Below, piece by piece: positions 1 to 8,438 of a DNA stretch of 21,110 nt. Origin of the DNA: an uncultured Lachnospiraceae bacterium. GTDB lineage: Bacteria; Bacillota; Clostridia; Lachnospirales; Lachnospiraceae. Position numbers and translations under genes: made by a program. The stretch covers positions 1 through 21,110 of the forward strand of contig CAJULP010000018.1 of NCBI GenBank assembly GCA_910587295.1, read 5' to 3'. The notes under the pieces are model-generated. The model ran no database searches, was not told the origin of the DNA, and saw only the letters and a program-made list of their open reading frames with translations. Within the stretch, counting starts at the first letter, position 1, and every line of letters starts with the position of its first letter.

Positions 1-86
1 TCTGCCACCACCAAATCAAATAGGAATAATAATATTATTATACAACATATACAACGCAAAGTAAAGTAAAATTTGACAAAAAAACA

Positions 87-100
87 CCGCATTTCTGCGG
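87..100 (-). terminator. possible minus-strand hairpin terminator
   Basis: CCGCA (87-91) and TGCGG (96-100) form a 5-bp stem with a 4-nt loop. On the plus strand it is preceded by a run of A (78-84), which becomes a T-run after the hairpin on the minus strand. No minus-strand gene is visible just to the right, so its client is unclear and the call is weak. The rest of 1-180 is AT-rich with nothing else that I can support. Confidence 0.3.
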
Positions 101-180
101 CTTGTAGAACTTTTACTCAATTACAAGTGTTGAAAACCCGGGGTATCTAAGATATTAAGATATTAAATTAAAAAAAGCAG

Positions 181-210
181 TTGACAGAAATTGGTCAGAT
201 GCGATATAAT
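181..210 (+). promoter_or_regulatory. promoter of tRNA-Trp
   Basis: A perfect TTGACA (181-186) and a perfect TATAAT (205-210) are separated by 18 bp and lie about 30 bp upstream of the tRNA. This is a consensus sigma-A promoter, as expected for a stable RNA gene. Confidence 0.85.
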
Positions 211-240
211 AGCATTCGGTGGTTGAAGATACCATCGTAA

Positions 241-311
241 AGGGGCATAGTTCAAAGGTAGAACAGCGGTCTCCAAAACCGTCGATGTGGGTTCGATTCC
301 TACTGCCCCTG
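241..311 (+). tRNA. tRNA-Trp (anticodon CCA)
   Basis: The acceptor stem AGGGGCA (241-247) pairs with TGCCCCT (304-310), and G311 is the discriminator. The anticodon stem GCGGT/ACCGT encloses the loop CTCCAAA with anticodon CCA. The T arm GTGGG-TTCGATT-CCTAC is intact. No CCA tail is encoded, so it must be added enzymatically. A consensus promoter lies upstream and a strong terminator downstream, so it is a single-gene transcription unit. Confidence 0.95.
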
Positions 312-386
312 TTAGGTAAAAAGAAAGAGGCCAAGTTATATTGACAAGATTAAGGAATAAGCATCAGGTAACGAAACAGTAAATAG

Positions 387-428
387 ATCAGGGCGAAAGC
401 ATATTATATAGCTTTCGCCCTGATTTTT
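387..428 (+). terminator. intrinsic terminator after tRNA-Trp
   Basis: A perfect 14-bp inverted repeat (387-400 with 411-424, GC-rich in the middle) has a 10-nt loop ATATTATATA and is followed by TTTTAT. It ends the tRNA-Trp transcript about 80 nt downstream of the tRNA. Confidence 0.85.
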
Positions 429-487
429 ATAAGGAGAAGTTTGGTTTAAGTAACACAAAAATGCATTTTTCCCGGAATAAAGAAGTA

Positions 488-510
488 TTAAAAAAGCCCC
501 TGAAAGGGGC
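488..510 (-). terminator. intrinsic terminator of the OFA transporter gene
   Basis: GCCCC (496-500) pairs with GGGGC (506-510) around TGAAA. The A-run at 490-495 reads as a T-run after the hairpin on the minus strand. It lies about 50 bp past the stop codon of the minus-strand transporter gene. Confidence 0.7.
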
Positions 511-557
511 AGAGCAGGCTAGGCTGCAGGCTAAGCCCGCAGTCTTTGCCCGCAACT

Positions 558-1877
558 TTACTTATCGGATTTTTTTCCTACCATGGTAAAGCAGATAATG
601 CCTGCAATGATGTAAAGTACGATGGTGACGTAAAGTACTGTCTGGTATCCGGTTGGATTCACTAAAATAGTCTCAATGCTTCCATCTGCAAGTTCATGGG
701 CAAGTTCTACTTCCTTACCAAAGTTCTTTACGATAAAGGCTGCCATCTGGTTTCCGGTAAGTCCTGCAAAAGCCCAGGCGGAAAGGGTGATTCCATGGAT
801 AGCGCTTATATTTTTCATGCCATAGTGGTCTGAAAGAAGGGTAGGCACGTTGCTGAATCCGCCGCCGTAGCCTGCGTTCACTACAAACAAAAGAATCAGT
901 ACCAGAATCATCAAAAGAGTATTCTGTCCCATATTGGTAATACCCTGGGTAACGATCACAAGGGCTGTGGCAATAATGGAAAGAATGAAGATGATCTTGT
1001 AAATGGTGTTTCTGTCTTTAAAGGTATCAGCCCATGCGGAGAAGCCAAGGCGTCCGCCTGCATTGAAAACGGCGGTTACGGAAGAAAGAACGCCAACCAT
1101 GCCGACTAAGCCGATACACTTGATAATCATTTTTTCCTGAGAGATCAGTGCAAGTCCGCAGGTGATATTGATGTAGAACATCAGCCAGATACCGATAAAG
1201 GTAACGGGCTTTGACTTGATCACGTCGATAGCGCTTGCCCCTTTTTCATTAGAAGCAGGCTCGTGCCAGCCTTCCGGCTTTGCTAAGAGGAGATGCCCCA
1301 CAAACATCATAATGAAATATACTACGGCAAGGATCAGGAACATTTTGTAGATCCCGCCATCTCCTAAGGAATTAAGTAAAGACTGCATGATCGGGCTTGC
1401 GATTGCCTTGGCAGCGCCAAAACCTGCCACAGCCAATCCGGTAGCAAGGCCTTTGCGGTCCTGGAACCACAGCATTAAAGTCTTAACGGGGGAGAGATAA
1501 CCGGTACCAAGGCCAACTCCCATGATGAAACCGTAGCAGATATAAATGCCGATCAGCGCAAGGGCGCTTCCTTTATGTGTGCCGCCGTACCAGATAAATA
1601 AACCGGTACCTGCCATACCGACTGCAAAGCAGATGCTGGCGATTAGGGAGGACTTGTGGATGTCCTTCTCAACAATATTCCCAAGGAAAGCAGCAGACAT
1701 GCCCAGGAAGAAAATTGCAAAGCTGAAAGCCCATTCGGTAGCGCCTTTGGAAAAACCGATGTAGTCAGCGATCTCCTGGCTGAAAATAGACCAACAGTAA
1801 ACTGTACCAATACTGCAGTGTAATAATAGTGCGGGTATTGCAGCTCGTACCCATTTGTTCTTTGAAAGATTTTTCAT
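558..1877 (-). CDS. OFA-family major facilitator transporter (oxalate/formate antiporter-like)
   Basis: A 439-residue integral membrane protein with about twelve hydrophobic segments. The N-terminal part (ALLLHCSIGTVYCWSIFSQE) and the central GLGTGYLSPVKTLMLWF stretch match the oxalate/formate antiporter (OFA) branch of MFS carriers, which exchange or import small monocarboxylates or dicarboxylates across the cytoplasmic membrane. The substrate cannot be read from sequence; members near YhjX respond to pyruvate rather than oxalate. The reading frame stays open 37 codons further upstream, but I place the start at the ATG at 1877: it precedes the typical MKNLSKNKWVRA start and has an SD-like GAAAGTGAG upstream, while the extension is an unlikely N-terminus. 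The gene is monocistronic, divergent from rel, and has its own promoter and terminator. Confidence 0.85.
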   Translation of the reverse strand: MKNLSKNKWVRAAIPALLLHCSIGTVYCWSIFSQEIADYIGFSKGATEWAFSFAIFFLGMSAAFLGNIVEKDIHKSSLIASICFAVGMAGTGLFIWYGGTHKGSALALIGIYICYGFIMGVGLGTGYLSPVKTLMLWFQDRKGLATGLAVAGFGAAKAIASPIMQSLLNSLGDGGIYKMFLILAVVYFIMMFVGHLLLAKPEGWHEPASNEKGASAIDVIKSKPVTFIGIWLMFYINITCGLALISQEKMIIKCIGLVGMVGVLSSVTAVFNAGGRLGFSAWADTFKDRNTIYKIIFILSIIATALVIVTQGITNMGQNTLLMILVLILLFVVNAGYGGGFSNVPTLLSDHYGMKNISAIHGITLSAWAFAGLTGNQMAAFIVKNFGKEVELAHELADGSIETILVNPTGYQTVLYVTIVLYIIAGIICFTMVGKKSDK

Positions 1878-1929
1878 GATGCAACTCACTTTCTTATGTT
1901 TATAAAATTTTAATAAAAACCTAACAAAT

Positions 1930-1957
1930 ATTATAACGTAAAGGCTGATATTTTCAA
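1930..1957 (-). promoter_or_regulatory. promoter of the OFA transporter gene
   Basis: On the minus strand, TTGAAA (1957-1952) and TATAAT (1935-1930) are separated by 16 bp. They lie about 50 bp upstream of the chosen start at 1877, which supports that start over the longer reading frame: the frame would otherwise begin upstream of this promoter. Confidence 0.65.
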
Positions 1958-1996
1958 GTATAAAATGGGCTTTTTTGCAAGCATCCAATCATCGCA

Positions 1997-2025
1997 TTGA
2001 CTATATTTGCAAAAGAATATATAAT
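1997..2025 (+). promoter_or_regulatory. promoter of rel
   Basis: TTGACT (1997-2002) and TATAAT (2020-2025) have an ideal 17-bp spacer. Transcription would start near 2032, about 36 nt upstream of the chosen ATG at 2068. This argues against starting translation at the in-frame ATG at 1975, which lies upstream of the promoter. Confidence 0.7.
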
Positions 2026-2067
2026 AATTTAATATATTTATCTGAAATAGGCACAGATGGAGCAAAT

Positions 2068-4389
2068 ATGACAGAAGAAAATAAAAAAGATCAAATCAAA
2101 AGTGAAATTGTATTTGATGATGGAAGGATCGAGGCCATACAGGAGTTTCAAAGTCCGGAGCAGCTTTATGGGGACTTGATTTCCCGTGTCCGGAAATATC
2201 ATCCTTCTGACGATATCACCCTGATCGAAAAAGCCTATCATGTGGCGTTCAAGGCGCATGAAGAGCAGGTGAGGAAATCAGGGGAACCATATATTATTCA
2301 TCCATTATACGTTGCGATCATCTTAGCTGACCTTGAGATGGACAAAGAGACCATTGCGGCAGGGCTTTTGCACGATGTGGTGGAAGATACGATCTTGACC
2401 TCTGAGGAGATCAGGGAGCAGTTTGGCGCAGATGTGGAACTTTTAGTGGACGGGGTGACGAAGCTGCAGCATTTGCATTTTTCAGATGGCAGCGGCGACA
2501 AGCCGGACCGGTTTGAGATGCAGGCCGAAAACCTCAGGAAGATGTTCCTTGCCATGGCAAAAGACATCAGGGTGATCATCATCAAGCTGGCGGATCGTCT
2601 TCATAACATGCGTACGTTAAAATACCAAAAGCCGGAGAGCCAGCAGCGGATCGCAAGAGAGACCATAGAGATCTATGCTCCCATTGCCCAAAGGCTGGGA
2701 ATATCCAAGATTAAAGTGGAACTGGACGATTTGTCTTTAAAATATCTGGAGCCGGAAGCTTACTATGACCTGGTGGAAAAGATTGCGGTGCGAAAAAGCG
2801 TTCGTGAAAAATATATACAGGCGATTGTGGATGAGGTCAGCGAGCATATTAAAAACGCCGGCATCACGGCCCAGATCGACGGCAGAGTGAAACATTTTTT
2901 CAGTATCTATAAAAAGATGAAAAATCAGAACAAGTCTATTGACCAGATTTATGACTTGTTTGCGGTGCGCATTATCGTGGATACTTTGAAGGACTGTTAT
3001 GCGGCTCTTGGGGTAATCCATGAGATGTACAAACCAATCCCCGGGCGGTTTAAGGATTATATAGCTATGCCCAAGGAAAATATGTACCAGTCGTTGCACA
3101 CAACACTGATCGGGAGCAGCGGACAGCCTTTTGAGATCCAGATCCGTACCTATGAAATGCATAAGGCGGCGGAGTACGGGATTGCGGCTCACTGGAAGTA
3201 TAAGGAAGCTTCGGACGGCAAGAAAGTGGAAAGCTCTGAGGAAGAAAAGCTGGCATGGCTCCGGCAGATTTTGGAGTGGCAGCGTGACATGTCCGACAAT
3301 AAGGAGTTCATGAACCTGCTAAAAAGCGACCTTGACCTGTTTTCAGACAGTGTGTACTGCTTTACCCCTACAGGGGAAGTGAAAAACTTGCCGGCGGGTT
3401 CCACCCCCATTGATTTTGCTTACAGCATTCACAGTGCGGTAGGGAATAAGATGATCGGTGCCAGAGTCAATGGGAAGCTGGTGACTATTGATTACGAAAT
3501 CAAAAACGGCGATCAGATTGAGATCATGACGTCACAAAATTCAAGAGGCCCCAGCCGTGATTGGCTGAACGTGGTGAAAAGCACCCAGGCAAAAAATAAG
3601 ATCAACCAGTGGTTTAAAAACGAATATAAAGAAGAAAATATAGTTAAAGGAAAAGAACTGCTAAATAGTTACTGCCGTGCCAAGGGAATTAATATTACAG
3701 ATCTGACAAAACCGGAGTATATGGACGTGATCATGCGCAAATACGGTTTCCGGGACTGGAATTCTGTCCTTGCGGCGGTAGGCCATGGCGGGCTGAAAGA
3801 AGGCCAGATCATCAATAAGATGATGGAGCGCTACGAGAAGGATCATCGCAAGGAACTTACCAATGAGGAGGTCTTAGCGGCGGTTGCTGAAAATGAAGTG
3901 GCCAAAAAGCCCATGAAGGTCCGGTCAAAGAGCGGGATTCTGGTGAAGGGAATGCACAATCTTGCGGTGCGCTTTTCCAAATGCTGTTCCCCGGTTCCGG
4001 GAGATGAGATCGTGGGTTTTATCACCCGTGGAAGGGGCGTAGCCATCCACAGGACGGATTGTATCAATATGCTGAACCTGCCGGAAATGGAGAGGGTGCG
4101 CCTTATTGATGCAGAGTGGGAAGGAAAGCCCGATGAGATGAGCGGCGAAAAATATATGGTGGAGATCATGGTATATGCCAACAACCGGAATGGCCTTCTT
4201 GCGGACATTTCGAGGGCACTGACGGAAAAGGATATTGATATCCTTTCCTTAAACACCAGGATTAACAAGCAGGGGCTTGCCACTATGGCAATTGCTTTTG
4301 AGATCAACAACAGGGAAGAGTTAAACCGTATTGTGGAAAAGATCAGGTCTATAGAAAGCGTGGTAGATATTGAGCGTACCACGGGGTAG
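2068..4389 (+). CDS. rel: bifunctional (p)ppGpp synthetase/hydrolase, Rel/SpoT family
   Basis: A 773-residue, full-length Rel that makes (p)ppGpp from ATP and GTP/GDP and hydrolyses it, driving the stringent response. Visible domains: HD hydrolase at about 50-200 with HDVVEDT (102-108) and ADRLHNMRT (165-173); synthetase at about 240-380 with catalytic D296 (YDLFAVRI), RFKD (327-330), E356 (FEIQIR) and HKAAEYGIAAHWKYK; TGS near 420-480 (VYCFTPTGEV); the conserved-cysteine region (FSKCCSPVPGDEIVGF); and a C-terminal ACT domain. The RxKD motif is that of bifunctional Rel/SpoT, not the ExDD of monofunctional RelA, and the HD residues are intact, so both activities are expected. The start at 2068 is chosen for its GGAG (2059-2062) and the promoter position. 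The downstream MBL gene is close enough to be co-transcribed. Confidence 0.97.
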   Translation: MTEENKKDQIKSEIVFDDGRIEAIQEFQSPEQLYGDLISRVRKYHPSDDITLIEKAYHVAFKAHEEQVRKSGEPYIIHPLYVAIILADLEMDKETIAAGLLHDVVEDTILTSEEIREQFGADVELLVDGVTKLQHLHFSDGSGDKPDRFEMQAENLRKMFLAMAKDIRVIIIKLADRLHNMRTLKYQKPESQQRIARETIEIYAPIAQRLGISKIKVELDDLSLKYLEPEAYYDLVEKIAVRKSVREKYIQAIVDEVSEHIKNAGITAQIDGRVKHFFSIYKKMKNQNKSIDQIYDLFAVRIIVDTLKDCYAALGVIHEMYKPIPGRFKDYIAMPKENMYQSLHTTLIGSSGQPFEIQIRTYEMHKAAEYGIAAHWKYKEASDGKKVESSEEEKLAWLRQILEWQRDMSDNKEFMNLLKSDLDLFSDSVYCFTPTGEVKNLPAGSTPIDFAYSIHSAVGNKMIGARVNGKLVTIDYEIKNGDQIEIMTSQNSRGPSRDWLNVVKSTQAKNKINQWFKNEYKEENIVKGKELLNSYCRAKGINITDLTKPEYMDVIMRKYGFRDWNSVLAAVGHGGLKEGQIINKMMERYEKDHRKELTNEEVLAAVAENEVAKKPMKVRSKSGILVKGMHNLAVRFSKCCSPVPGDEIVGFITRGRGVAIHRTDCINMLNLPEMERVRLIDAEWEGKPDEMSGEKYMVEIMVYANNRNGLLADISRALTEKDIDILSLNTRINKQGLATMAIAFEINNREELNRIVEKIRSIESVVDIERTTG

Positions 4390-4405
4390 CCGGGAAGGAG
4401 TTAAA

Positions 4406-5035
4406 ATGGGAGAGTTAAAGATCGGGCGCATTGTGATGGGCATGTGCCAGACAAACTGTTATTTTGTATATGAGGAAGGAAAAGACCGGGTGCTGCTTTT
4501 TGACCCTGCAGATAAGGGGAGTTATATTTATAGTGCCCTTAAGGACAAGGGATTTACGGTGGGGGCTATTCTTTTGACCCACGGTCATTTTGACCACATC
4601 TGGGGCGTGGAAGAGATCAGGGAGCTATCCGGCGCCAAGGTTTATGCTTACGAAAAGGAAAAGGAGCTGTGCGAGGACGCTTCTTTAAATGTATCCAAAG
4701 GCGCAGGAAGAGCCTGTGTGGTGAAGGCGGATCAATACGTGAAGGACGGCGGGGAAATTACGGAGGCGGGAATCACCTGCAGGTTACTGGCAACGCCGGG
4801 TCATACATCGGGGAGCTGCTGTTATTATTTTGAAGCTGATAAAATATTGATTAGTGGGGATACTTTATTTCAGGAATCAGTGGGAAGGACGGATCTGCCT
4901 ACAGGCAGCATGGGAACGCTGGTGCGCTCCGTTAAAGACAAGCTGTTCCCACTGCCGGATGAAGTGAAAGTATATCCCGGGCATGGGGAAGCGACCACCA
5001 TCGGGCATGAGAAGAAATACAATCCGTTTTTATAG
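4406..5035 (+). CDS. glyoxalase-II-like metallo-beta-lactamase-fold hydrolase
   Basis: A 209-residue cytoplasmic protein of the MBL superfamily, close to the short YcbL/glyoxalase II group. Metal ligands are complete: THGHFDH (H59, H61, D63, H64), PGH (H133), GDTLF (D152) and YPGHG (H193). Such proteins are di-zinc or Fe/Zn hydrolases, often thioesterases; the physiological substrate here is not known. The start at 4406 has a strong SD (GGAAGGAG, 4393-4400) 5 nt upstream; a longer in-frame start at 4370 would overlap rel and has no SD. It follows the rel stop by 16 bp, so the two are very likely one operon, an arrangement common in Clostridia. Confidence 0.92.
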   Translation: MGELKIGRIVMGMCQTNCYFVYEEGKDRVLLFDPADKGSYIYSALKDKGFTVGAILLTHGHFDHIWGVEEIRELSGAKVYAYEKEKELCEDASLNVSKGAGRACVVKADQYVKDGGEITEAGITCRLLATPGHTSGSCCYYFEADKILISGDTLFQESVGRTDLPTGSMGTLVRSVKDKLFPLPDEVKVYPGHGEATTIGHEKKYNPFL

Positions 5036-5047
5036 AAAGGAACGTAA

Positions 5048-6220
5048 ATGAATAAGAAAACTATTGTACGATTGATAATAGGAGTTATGATCTCCGTGCT
5101 GCTTTTTGGATGCGGGAACAAGGAAGAGGAAAAGACGCCTGACTCGGTGGTGGAGAAGGTGCCGGAAAGCACCCCGGCGCCAACGGCGGCCGCGTCGCCT
5201 ACCCCGGAAGGGGTTCCTGTGATCACTGAACGGGAAATTAAGGATGGGAAGATGCAAAGCTACCTTACGGGCGAGTGGAAGGAGGAAGAGGCAGCCAACA
5301 GAAGGCCTATAGCCGTCATGATTCCGAATAACTCCCCGGCAATGCCCCAATATGGGATTTCCAGGGCAAGCATTATCTATGAAGCCCCAGTGGAAGGGCG
5401 CATCACCAGGCTGATGGCGGTGTTTGAAGATTTTGATGATTTAGACCGGATCGGGCCGGTAAGATCCAGCAGGGATTATTTTGTCTATGTTGCAATGGGG
5501 TATCAGGCAATCTACTGCAACTGGGGTCTGGCAAGACCCTACGTGGAAGAGTTGATCAACCGGGATACGGTCCAGAATATCAGTGCCAGTGTGCAGGGGA
5601 TCTATAATCCCGCCAATAATGCTTTTGGACGTGTGAGCAGACCCGGGTATGCGGATGAGTTTAGAGGATACCTGTTTATTGAGGGGATGCTGGAGGACGC
5701 GGAGCGTCTTGGGTACGATTGGGAATACGATGACGCTTATGTACCGCCATTTACATTTGCGGCGGATGGGGTAAAAGCCCAGGAGAATTATGAGGACATG
5801 GAGGATGCGGTAACCATCTATCCCGGCGGTACGGAAGGAAACAAAGGCGGGTATGGGGCATACAACCCGTTCTTTGAGTATGAGGAGAAGGATGGCTTGT
5901 ATTACAGATACCAAAACGGGGAAAAGCAGATTGACGAGCTGGACGGAAGCCAGCTTGCTGTTGCTAACGTGGTATTCCAGTACTGCCATGGCGAGGTGAG
6001 GGATGATCATGATTATCTTGCGTTTGGTGTACATGGTGAAGGAGATGCTATTGTCTTTACCGGCGGCAAGGTGATCAAAGGAACCTGGGAGCGTTATGAC
6101 GGGGATGCCACTCCGGCCAAGTTTTTTGACGAAGACGGTGAGGAGATTATCTTTAACCAGGGCAAAACCTGGATTTGTAACATCTGGAAAGAATATGGCG
6201 AGTTTGTTAAATATGAATAA
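5048..6220 (+). CDS. DUF3048 (YerB-like) lipoprotein
   Basis: A 390-residue exported lipoprotein. A short positively charged start and a hydrophobic stretch lead to the lipobox LLFGC, with C22 as the lipidated residue. A low-complexity linker rich in P, A, T and E (about 36-57) follows, then the DUF3048 N-terminal domain from about 75 (RPIAVMIPNNSPAMPQYGIS, later GPVRSSRDYF) and the C-terminal DUF3048 domain ending in GKTWICNIWKE. The family is widespread in Firmicutes (YerB of Bacillus subtilis) and its biochemical role is unknown; it acts outside the membrane. ATG 5048 has GAAAGGAA just upstream. It starts 12 bp after the MBL gene, so it is probably the third gene of the rel operon, and is followed by a strong hairpin. 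Confidence 0.9.
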   Translation: MNKKTIVRLIIGVMISVLLFGCGNKEEEKTPDSVVEKVPESTPAPTAAASPTPEGVPVITEREIKDGKMQSYLTGEWKEEEAANRRPIAVMIPNNSPAMPQYGISRASIIYEAPVEGRITRLMAVFEDFDDLDRIGPVRSSRDYFVYVAMGYQAIYCNWGLARPYVEELINRDTVQNISASVQGIYNPANNAFGRVSRPGYADEFRGYLFIEGMLEDAERLGYDWEYDDAYVPPFTFAADGVKAQENYEDMEDAVTIYPGGTEGNKGGYGAYNPFFEYEEKDGLYYRYQNGEKQIDELDGSQLAVANVVFQYCHGEVRDDHDYLAFGVHGEGDAIVFTGGKVIKGTWERYDGDATPAKFFDEDGEEIIFNQGKTWICNIWKEYGEFVKYE

Positions 6221-6235
6221 GGATCATGACAGATC

Positions 6236-6268
6236 AACTCCCACAGTTTACAACTGTGGGAGTTTCGT
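6236..6268 (+). terminator. hairpin terminator after the DUF3048 gene
   Basis: A perfect 13-bp inverted repeat, AACTCCCACAGTT (6236-6248) and AACTGTGGGAGTT (6252-6264), has a 3-nt loop. Only a short, imperfect T-run (TTTCGTG) follows. It closes the rel-MBL-DUF3048 unit and overlaps the promoter of glmS. Confidence 0.7.
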
Positions 6269-6275
6269 GTATAAT
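6247..6275 (+). promoter_or_regulatory. probable promoter of glmS
   Basis: TTTACA (6247-6252) and TATAAT (6270-6275) are 17 bp apart. The -35 box sits in the loop and arm of the terminator hairpin of the upstream gene. Transcription would start near 6282, leaving about 60 nt before the ribozyme cleavage site. Confidence 0.6.
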
Positions 6276-6330
6276 ACCCTATGTGCATGAAACGGACCTT
6301 GAAAATTGAATAGGATATCATTGTCATTGT

Positions 6331-6505
6331 TCCCTCGATCTAGCGCCATGGCCTTTTGTGCTGCGGGATCTACAGCAAAAGGTTGACGAGGTAAAGAGTG
6401 ATCGAAAATTCGGCGGATGCTCTTTCGTGCTCTTCCGGTGCGGGATGTATCGGCAAATATGCGGGTAACCGCAAAACAAATACGATACAACGGAAGGAAA
6501 TTGAA
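6331..6505 (+). ncRNA. glmS ribozyme: glmS ribozyme (glucosamine-6-phosphate riboswitch)
   Basis: The leader of glmS carries the recognisable glmS ribozyme core: the cleavage-site segment TAGCGCC (6341-6347, cleavage expected between A6342 and G6343), a stem CCTTTTG/CAAAAGG (6352-6358 with 6376-6382), GTTGACGAGG (6382-6391), GATCGA (6400-6405) pairing with TCGATC (6335-6340), and TTCGGCGGATGCTC (6409-6422). In characterised members, glucosamine-6-phosphate is the coenzyme of self-cleavage; the product with a 5'-OH is degraded, lowering GlmS synthesis. The 3' boundary is approximate. Confidence 0.93.
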
Positions 6506-6577
6506 ACATATAATAGAATGAAAAACTTAGGCGGGCAGCCTGAGAAAGTATAGAGAAAGATGAGGGAACAGACAACT

Positions 6578-8395
6578 ATGTGTGGAATTATTGGATATAC
6601 AGGCAAATCGGACGCAAAGGATATCATGCTGGATGCATTGGAACTTTTGGAGTACAGAGGCTACGACAGCGCCGGGATAGCGCTTCTTTCCAAAGAAGGT
6701 ACACAGATCTGCAAACGTGCGGGAAGGGTGAAAGACCTAAGGGATCTGTGTGCCCAAAAAAATCTTGTAGGGAGCTGCGGAATCGGGCATACAAGGTGGG
6801 CTACCCACGGCGGCGTGTGTGATGAAAACGCACACCCCCACAGGTTCGGCAAGGTGACGCTGATCCATAACGGCATTATTGAAAACTACAGGGAGCTGGT
6901 GGAACGGTATCACCTGCAGGGAAAGCTGTCCTCAGAGACGGACAGCGAGGTGGTGGCTGCCGTGCTGGAGCATTTTTATACGGGAGACCCTTACTCGGCG
7001 ATCAGAAGGACGGTGCTTAAGCTTAAGGGAACATTTGCCCTTGCTATTTTATTTGATGATCAGCCGGAAAAGATTTATGCGGTCAGGAATGTGAGCCCAA
7101 TTGTGGCGGCAGTGACAACAGACGGTGCGATGCTGTCTTCGGACGTGGCGGCGATCGTGCCTTTTACGGCGGATTATTTTGTGATGCCCGAATTTCATGT
7201 GGTGTGCTTATCCAAGGACGGCGCACAGATGTTTGACCTGGCAGGTGACCATGTGGAGATCGAATGGCTGAAGGTTGACTGGGATGTAAGCCGCAGCAGT
7301 AAGGGCGGCTATCCGTTCTTTATGGAAAAAGAGATCATGGAACAACCTAAAGTCGTCGGGGATACTGTTCTTTCAAGGATCCGGAACGGGAAGCCGGACT
7401 TTTCCAAAGAGGGGGTTCCGGATCATATACTGGCTGACTGCCAAAGGATATGCGTGATCGCCTGCGGAACTGCCATGCATGCGGGACTGGTGGGAAAGAG
7501 CCTGATCCAGGCTATGATCGGTATCCATGTGGATGTGGTCATGGCATCGGAGTTTATGTATAATGACCCGGTGGTGGACAGTGATACGCTTGTGATAGCC
7601 ATTTCCCAGTCAGGGGAGACCATTGATACGTTAGAGGCCCTTAAGTTTGCCAGAAAGTGCGGGTCACCCAGCATTTCTGTAGTAAATGTTAAAGGTGCGT
7701 CCATCGCAAGGGCAAGCGAGTACGTGATCTATACCTGTGCAGGGCCGGAGATTGCGGTGGCGTCCACCAAGGCCTATACCACCCAGCTTGCGGTGCTTTA
7801 TCTGCTGACCGCAAGGATGGCAATGGCAAGAGGATTGTGGAGCGAAGAAGAGACCCTTGGCTATATGAGCGAACTGTCCAGGGTGCCGGAAGTAATGGAA
7901 AAAGTACTTTCCCAAAAAGATGAGATCCACCGTCTGGCAGGTACGATCATAAATGCAAGGGATGTGTTTATGATAGGGCGGGGGCTGGATTATTCCATTT
8001 TGCTGGAAGGGTCCTTAAAGCTTAAGGAAGTGTCCTATATCCATTCCGAAGCCTATGCGTCAGGGGAATTAAAGCACGGTACCATTGCGCTGATTACAGA
8101 GGATACGCCGGTAATCGCGGTGGTGACCCAGGAAAAGCTAAAGAGCAAGGAGCTTTCCAATATCAGGGAAGTGCAGTCCAGGGGCGCAAGGGTTCTGCTT
8201 CTTATAAAAGAGGATGAGAAGCTTGAAGACGATAAGCGTTTTGCCAATGTGTTCCGGCTTCCGGTGATGGAGGATGCTTTTATGGTCATGCCGGCATCCA
8301 TCACGCTCCAGCTTATTGCGTATTTTGTATCCCTTGACAAGGGGCTTGACGTGGATAAGCCGAGGAATCTTGCGAAAGTGGTAACAGTGGAATAA
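6578..8395 (+). CDS. glmS: glutamine-fructose-6-phosphate aminotransferase (isomerizing)
   Basis: A 605-residue enzyme making glucosamine-6-phosphate from fructose-6-phosphate and glutamine, the first step to UDP-GlcNAc for peptidoglycan. I place the start at 6578 so that the mature protein begins at the catalytic cysteine (MCGIIGYTG); the frame is open 6 codons further upstream, but that would bury the N-terminal nucleophile. An SD (GAGGGA, 6562-6567) lies 10 nt upstream. Domains: class II glutamine amidotransferase (1 to about 215, with HTRWATHG), two SIS sugar-isomerase domains (with ACGTAMHAGL, ISQSGETIDT, VASTKAYTTQ) and the family C-terminus DKPRNLAKVVTVE. Controlled by the ribozyme in its leader; hemZ follows after 43 bp. 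Confidence 0.98.
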   Translation: MCGIIGYTGKSDAKDIMLDALELLEYRGYDSAGIALLSKEGTQICKRAGRVKDLRDLCAQKNLVGSCGIGHTRWATHGGVCDENAHPHRFGKVTLIHNGIIENYRELVERYHLQGKLSSETDSEVVAAVLEHFYTGDPYSAIRRTVLKLKGTFALAILFDDQPEKIYAVRNVSPIVAAVTTDGAMLSSDVAAIVPFTADYFVMPEFHVVCLSKDGAQMFDLAGDHVEIEWLKVDWDVSRSSKGGYPFFMEKEIMEQPKVVGDTVLSRIRNGKPDFSKEGVPDHILADCQRICVIACGTAMHAGLVGKSLIQAMIGIHVDVVMASEFMYNDPVVDSDTLVIAISQSGETIDTLEALKFARKCGSPSISVVNVKGASIARASEYVIYTCAGPEIAVASTKAYTTQLAVLYLLTARMAMARGLWSEEETLGYMSELSRVPEVMEKVLSQKDEIHRLAGTIINARDVFMIGRGLDYSILLEGSLKLKEVSYIHSEAYASGELKHGTIALITEDTPVIAVVTQEKLKSKELSNIREVQSRGARVLLLIKEDEKLEDDKRFANVFRLPVMEDAFMVMPASITLQLIAYFVSLDKGLDVDKPRNLAKVVTVE

Positions 8396-8438
8396 AAATT
8401 ATTAAAACAAGAAAGATAAAGATGAGGGAACAAGGACA

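Noticed and set aside
1..13. The first bases (TCTGCCACCACCA) look like the 3' end of a tRNA or tmRNA with CCA.
   Set aside because: Only 13 bases are present, no stem partner is in the window, and the two complete tRNA genes here do not encode CCA.
558..1988. Longer version of the OFA transporter starting at 1988.
   Set aside because: The extra 37 codons lie across and upstream of the likely promoter, and the start at 1877 has an SD and the expected N-terminus.
3843..4382. Long open frame of 179 codons opposite rel.
   Set aside because: It is antisense to the conserved C-terminal part of rel, composed of low-information residues, and lacks its own signals.
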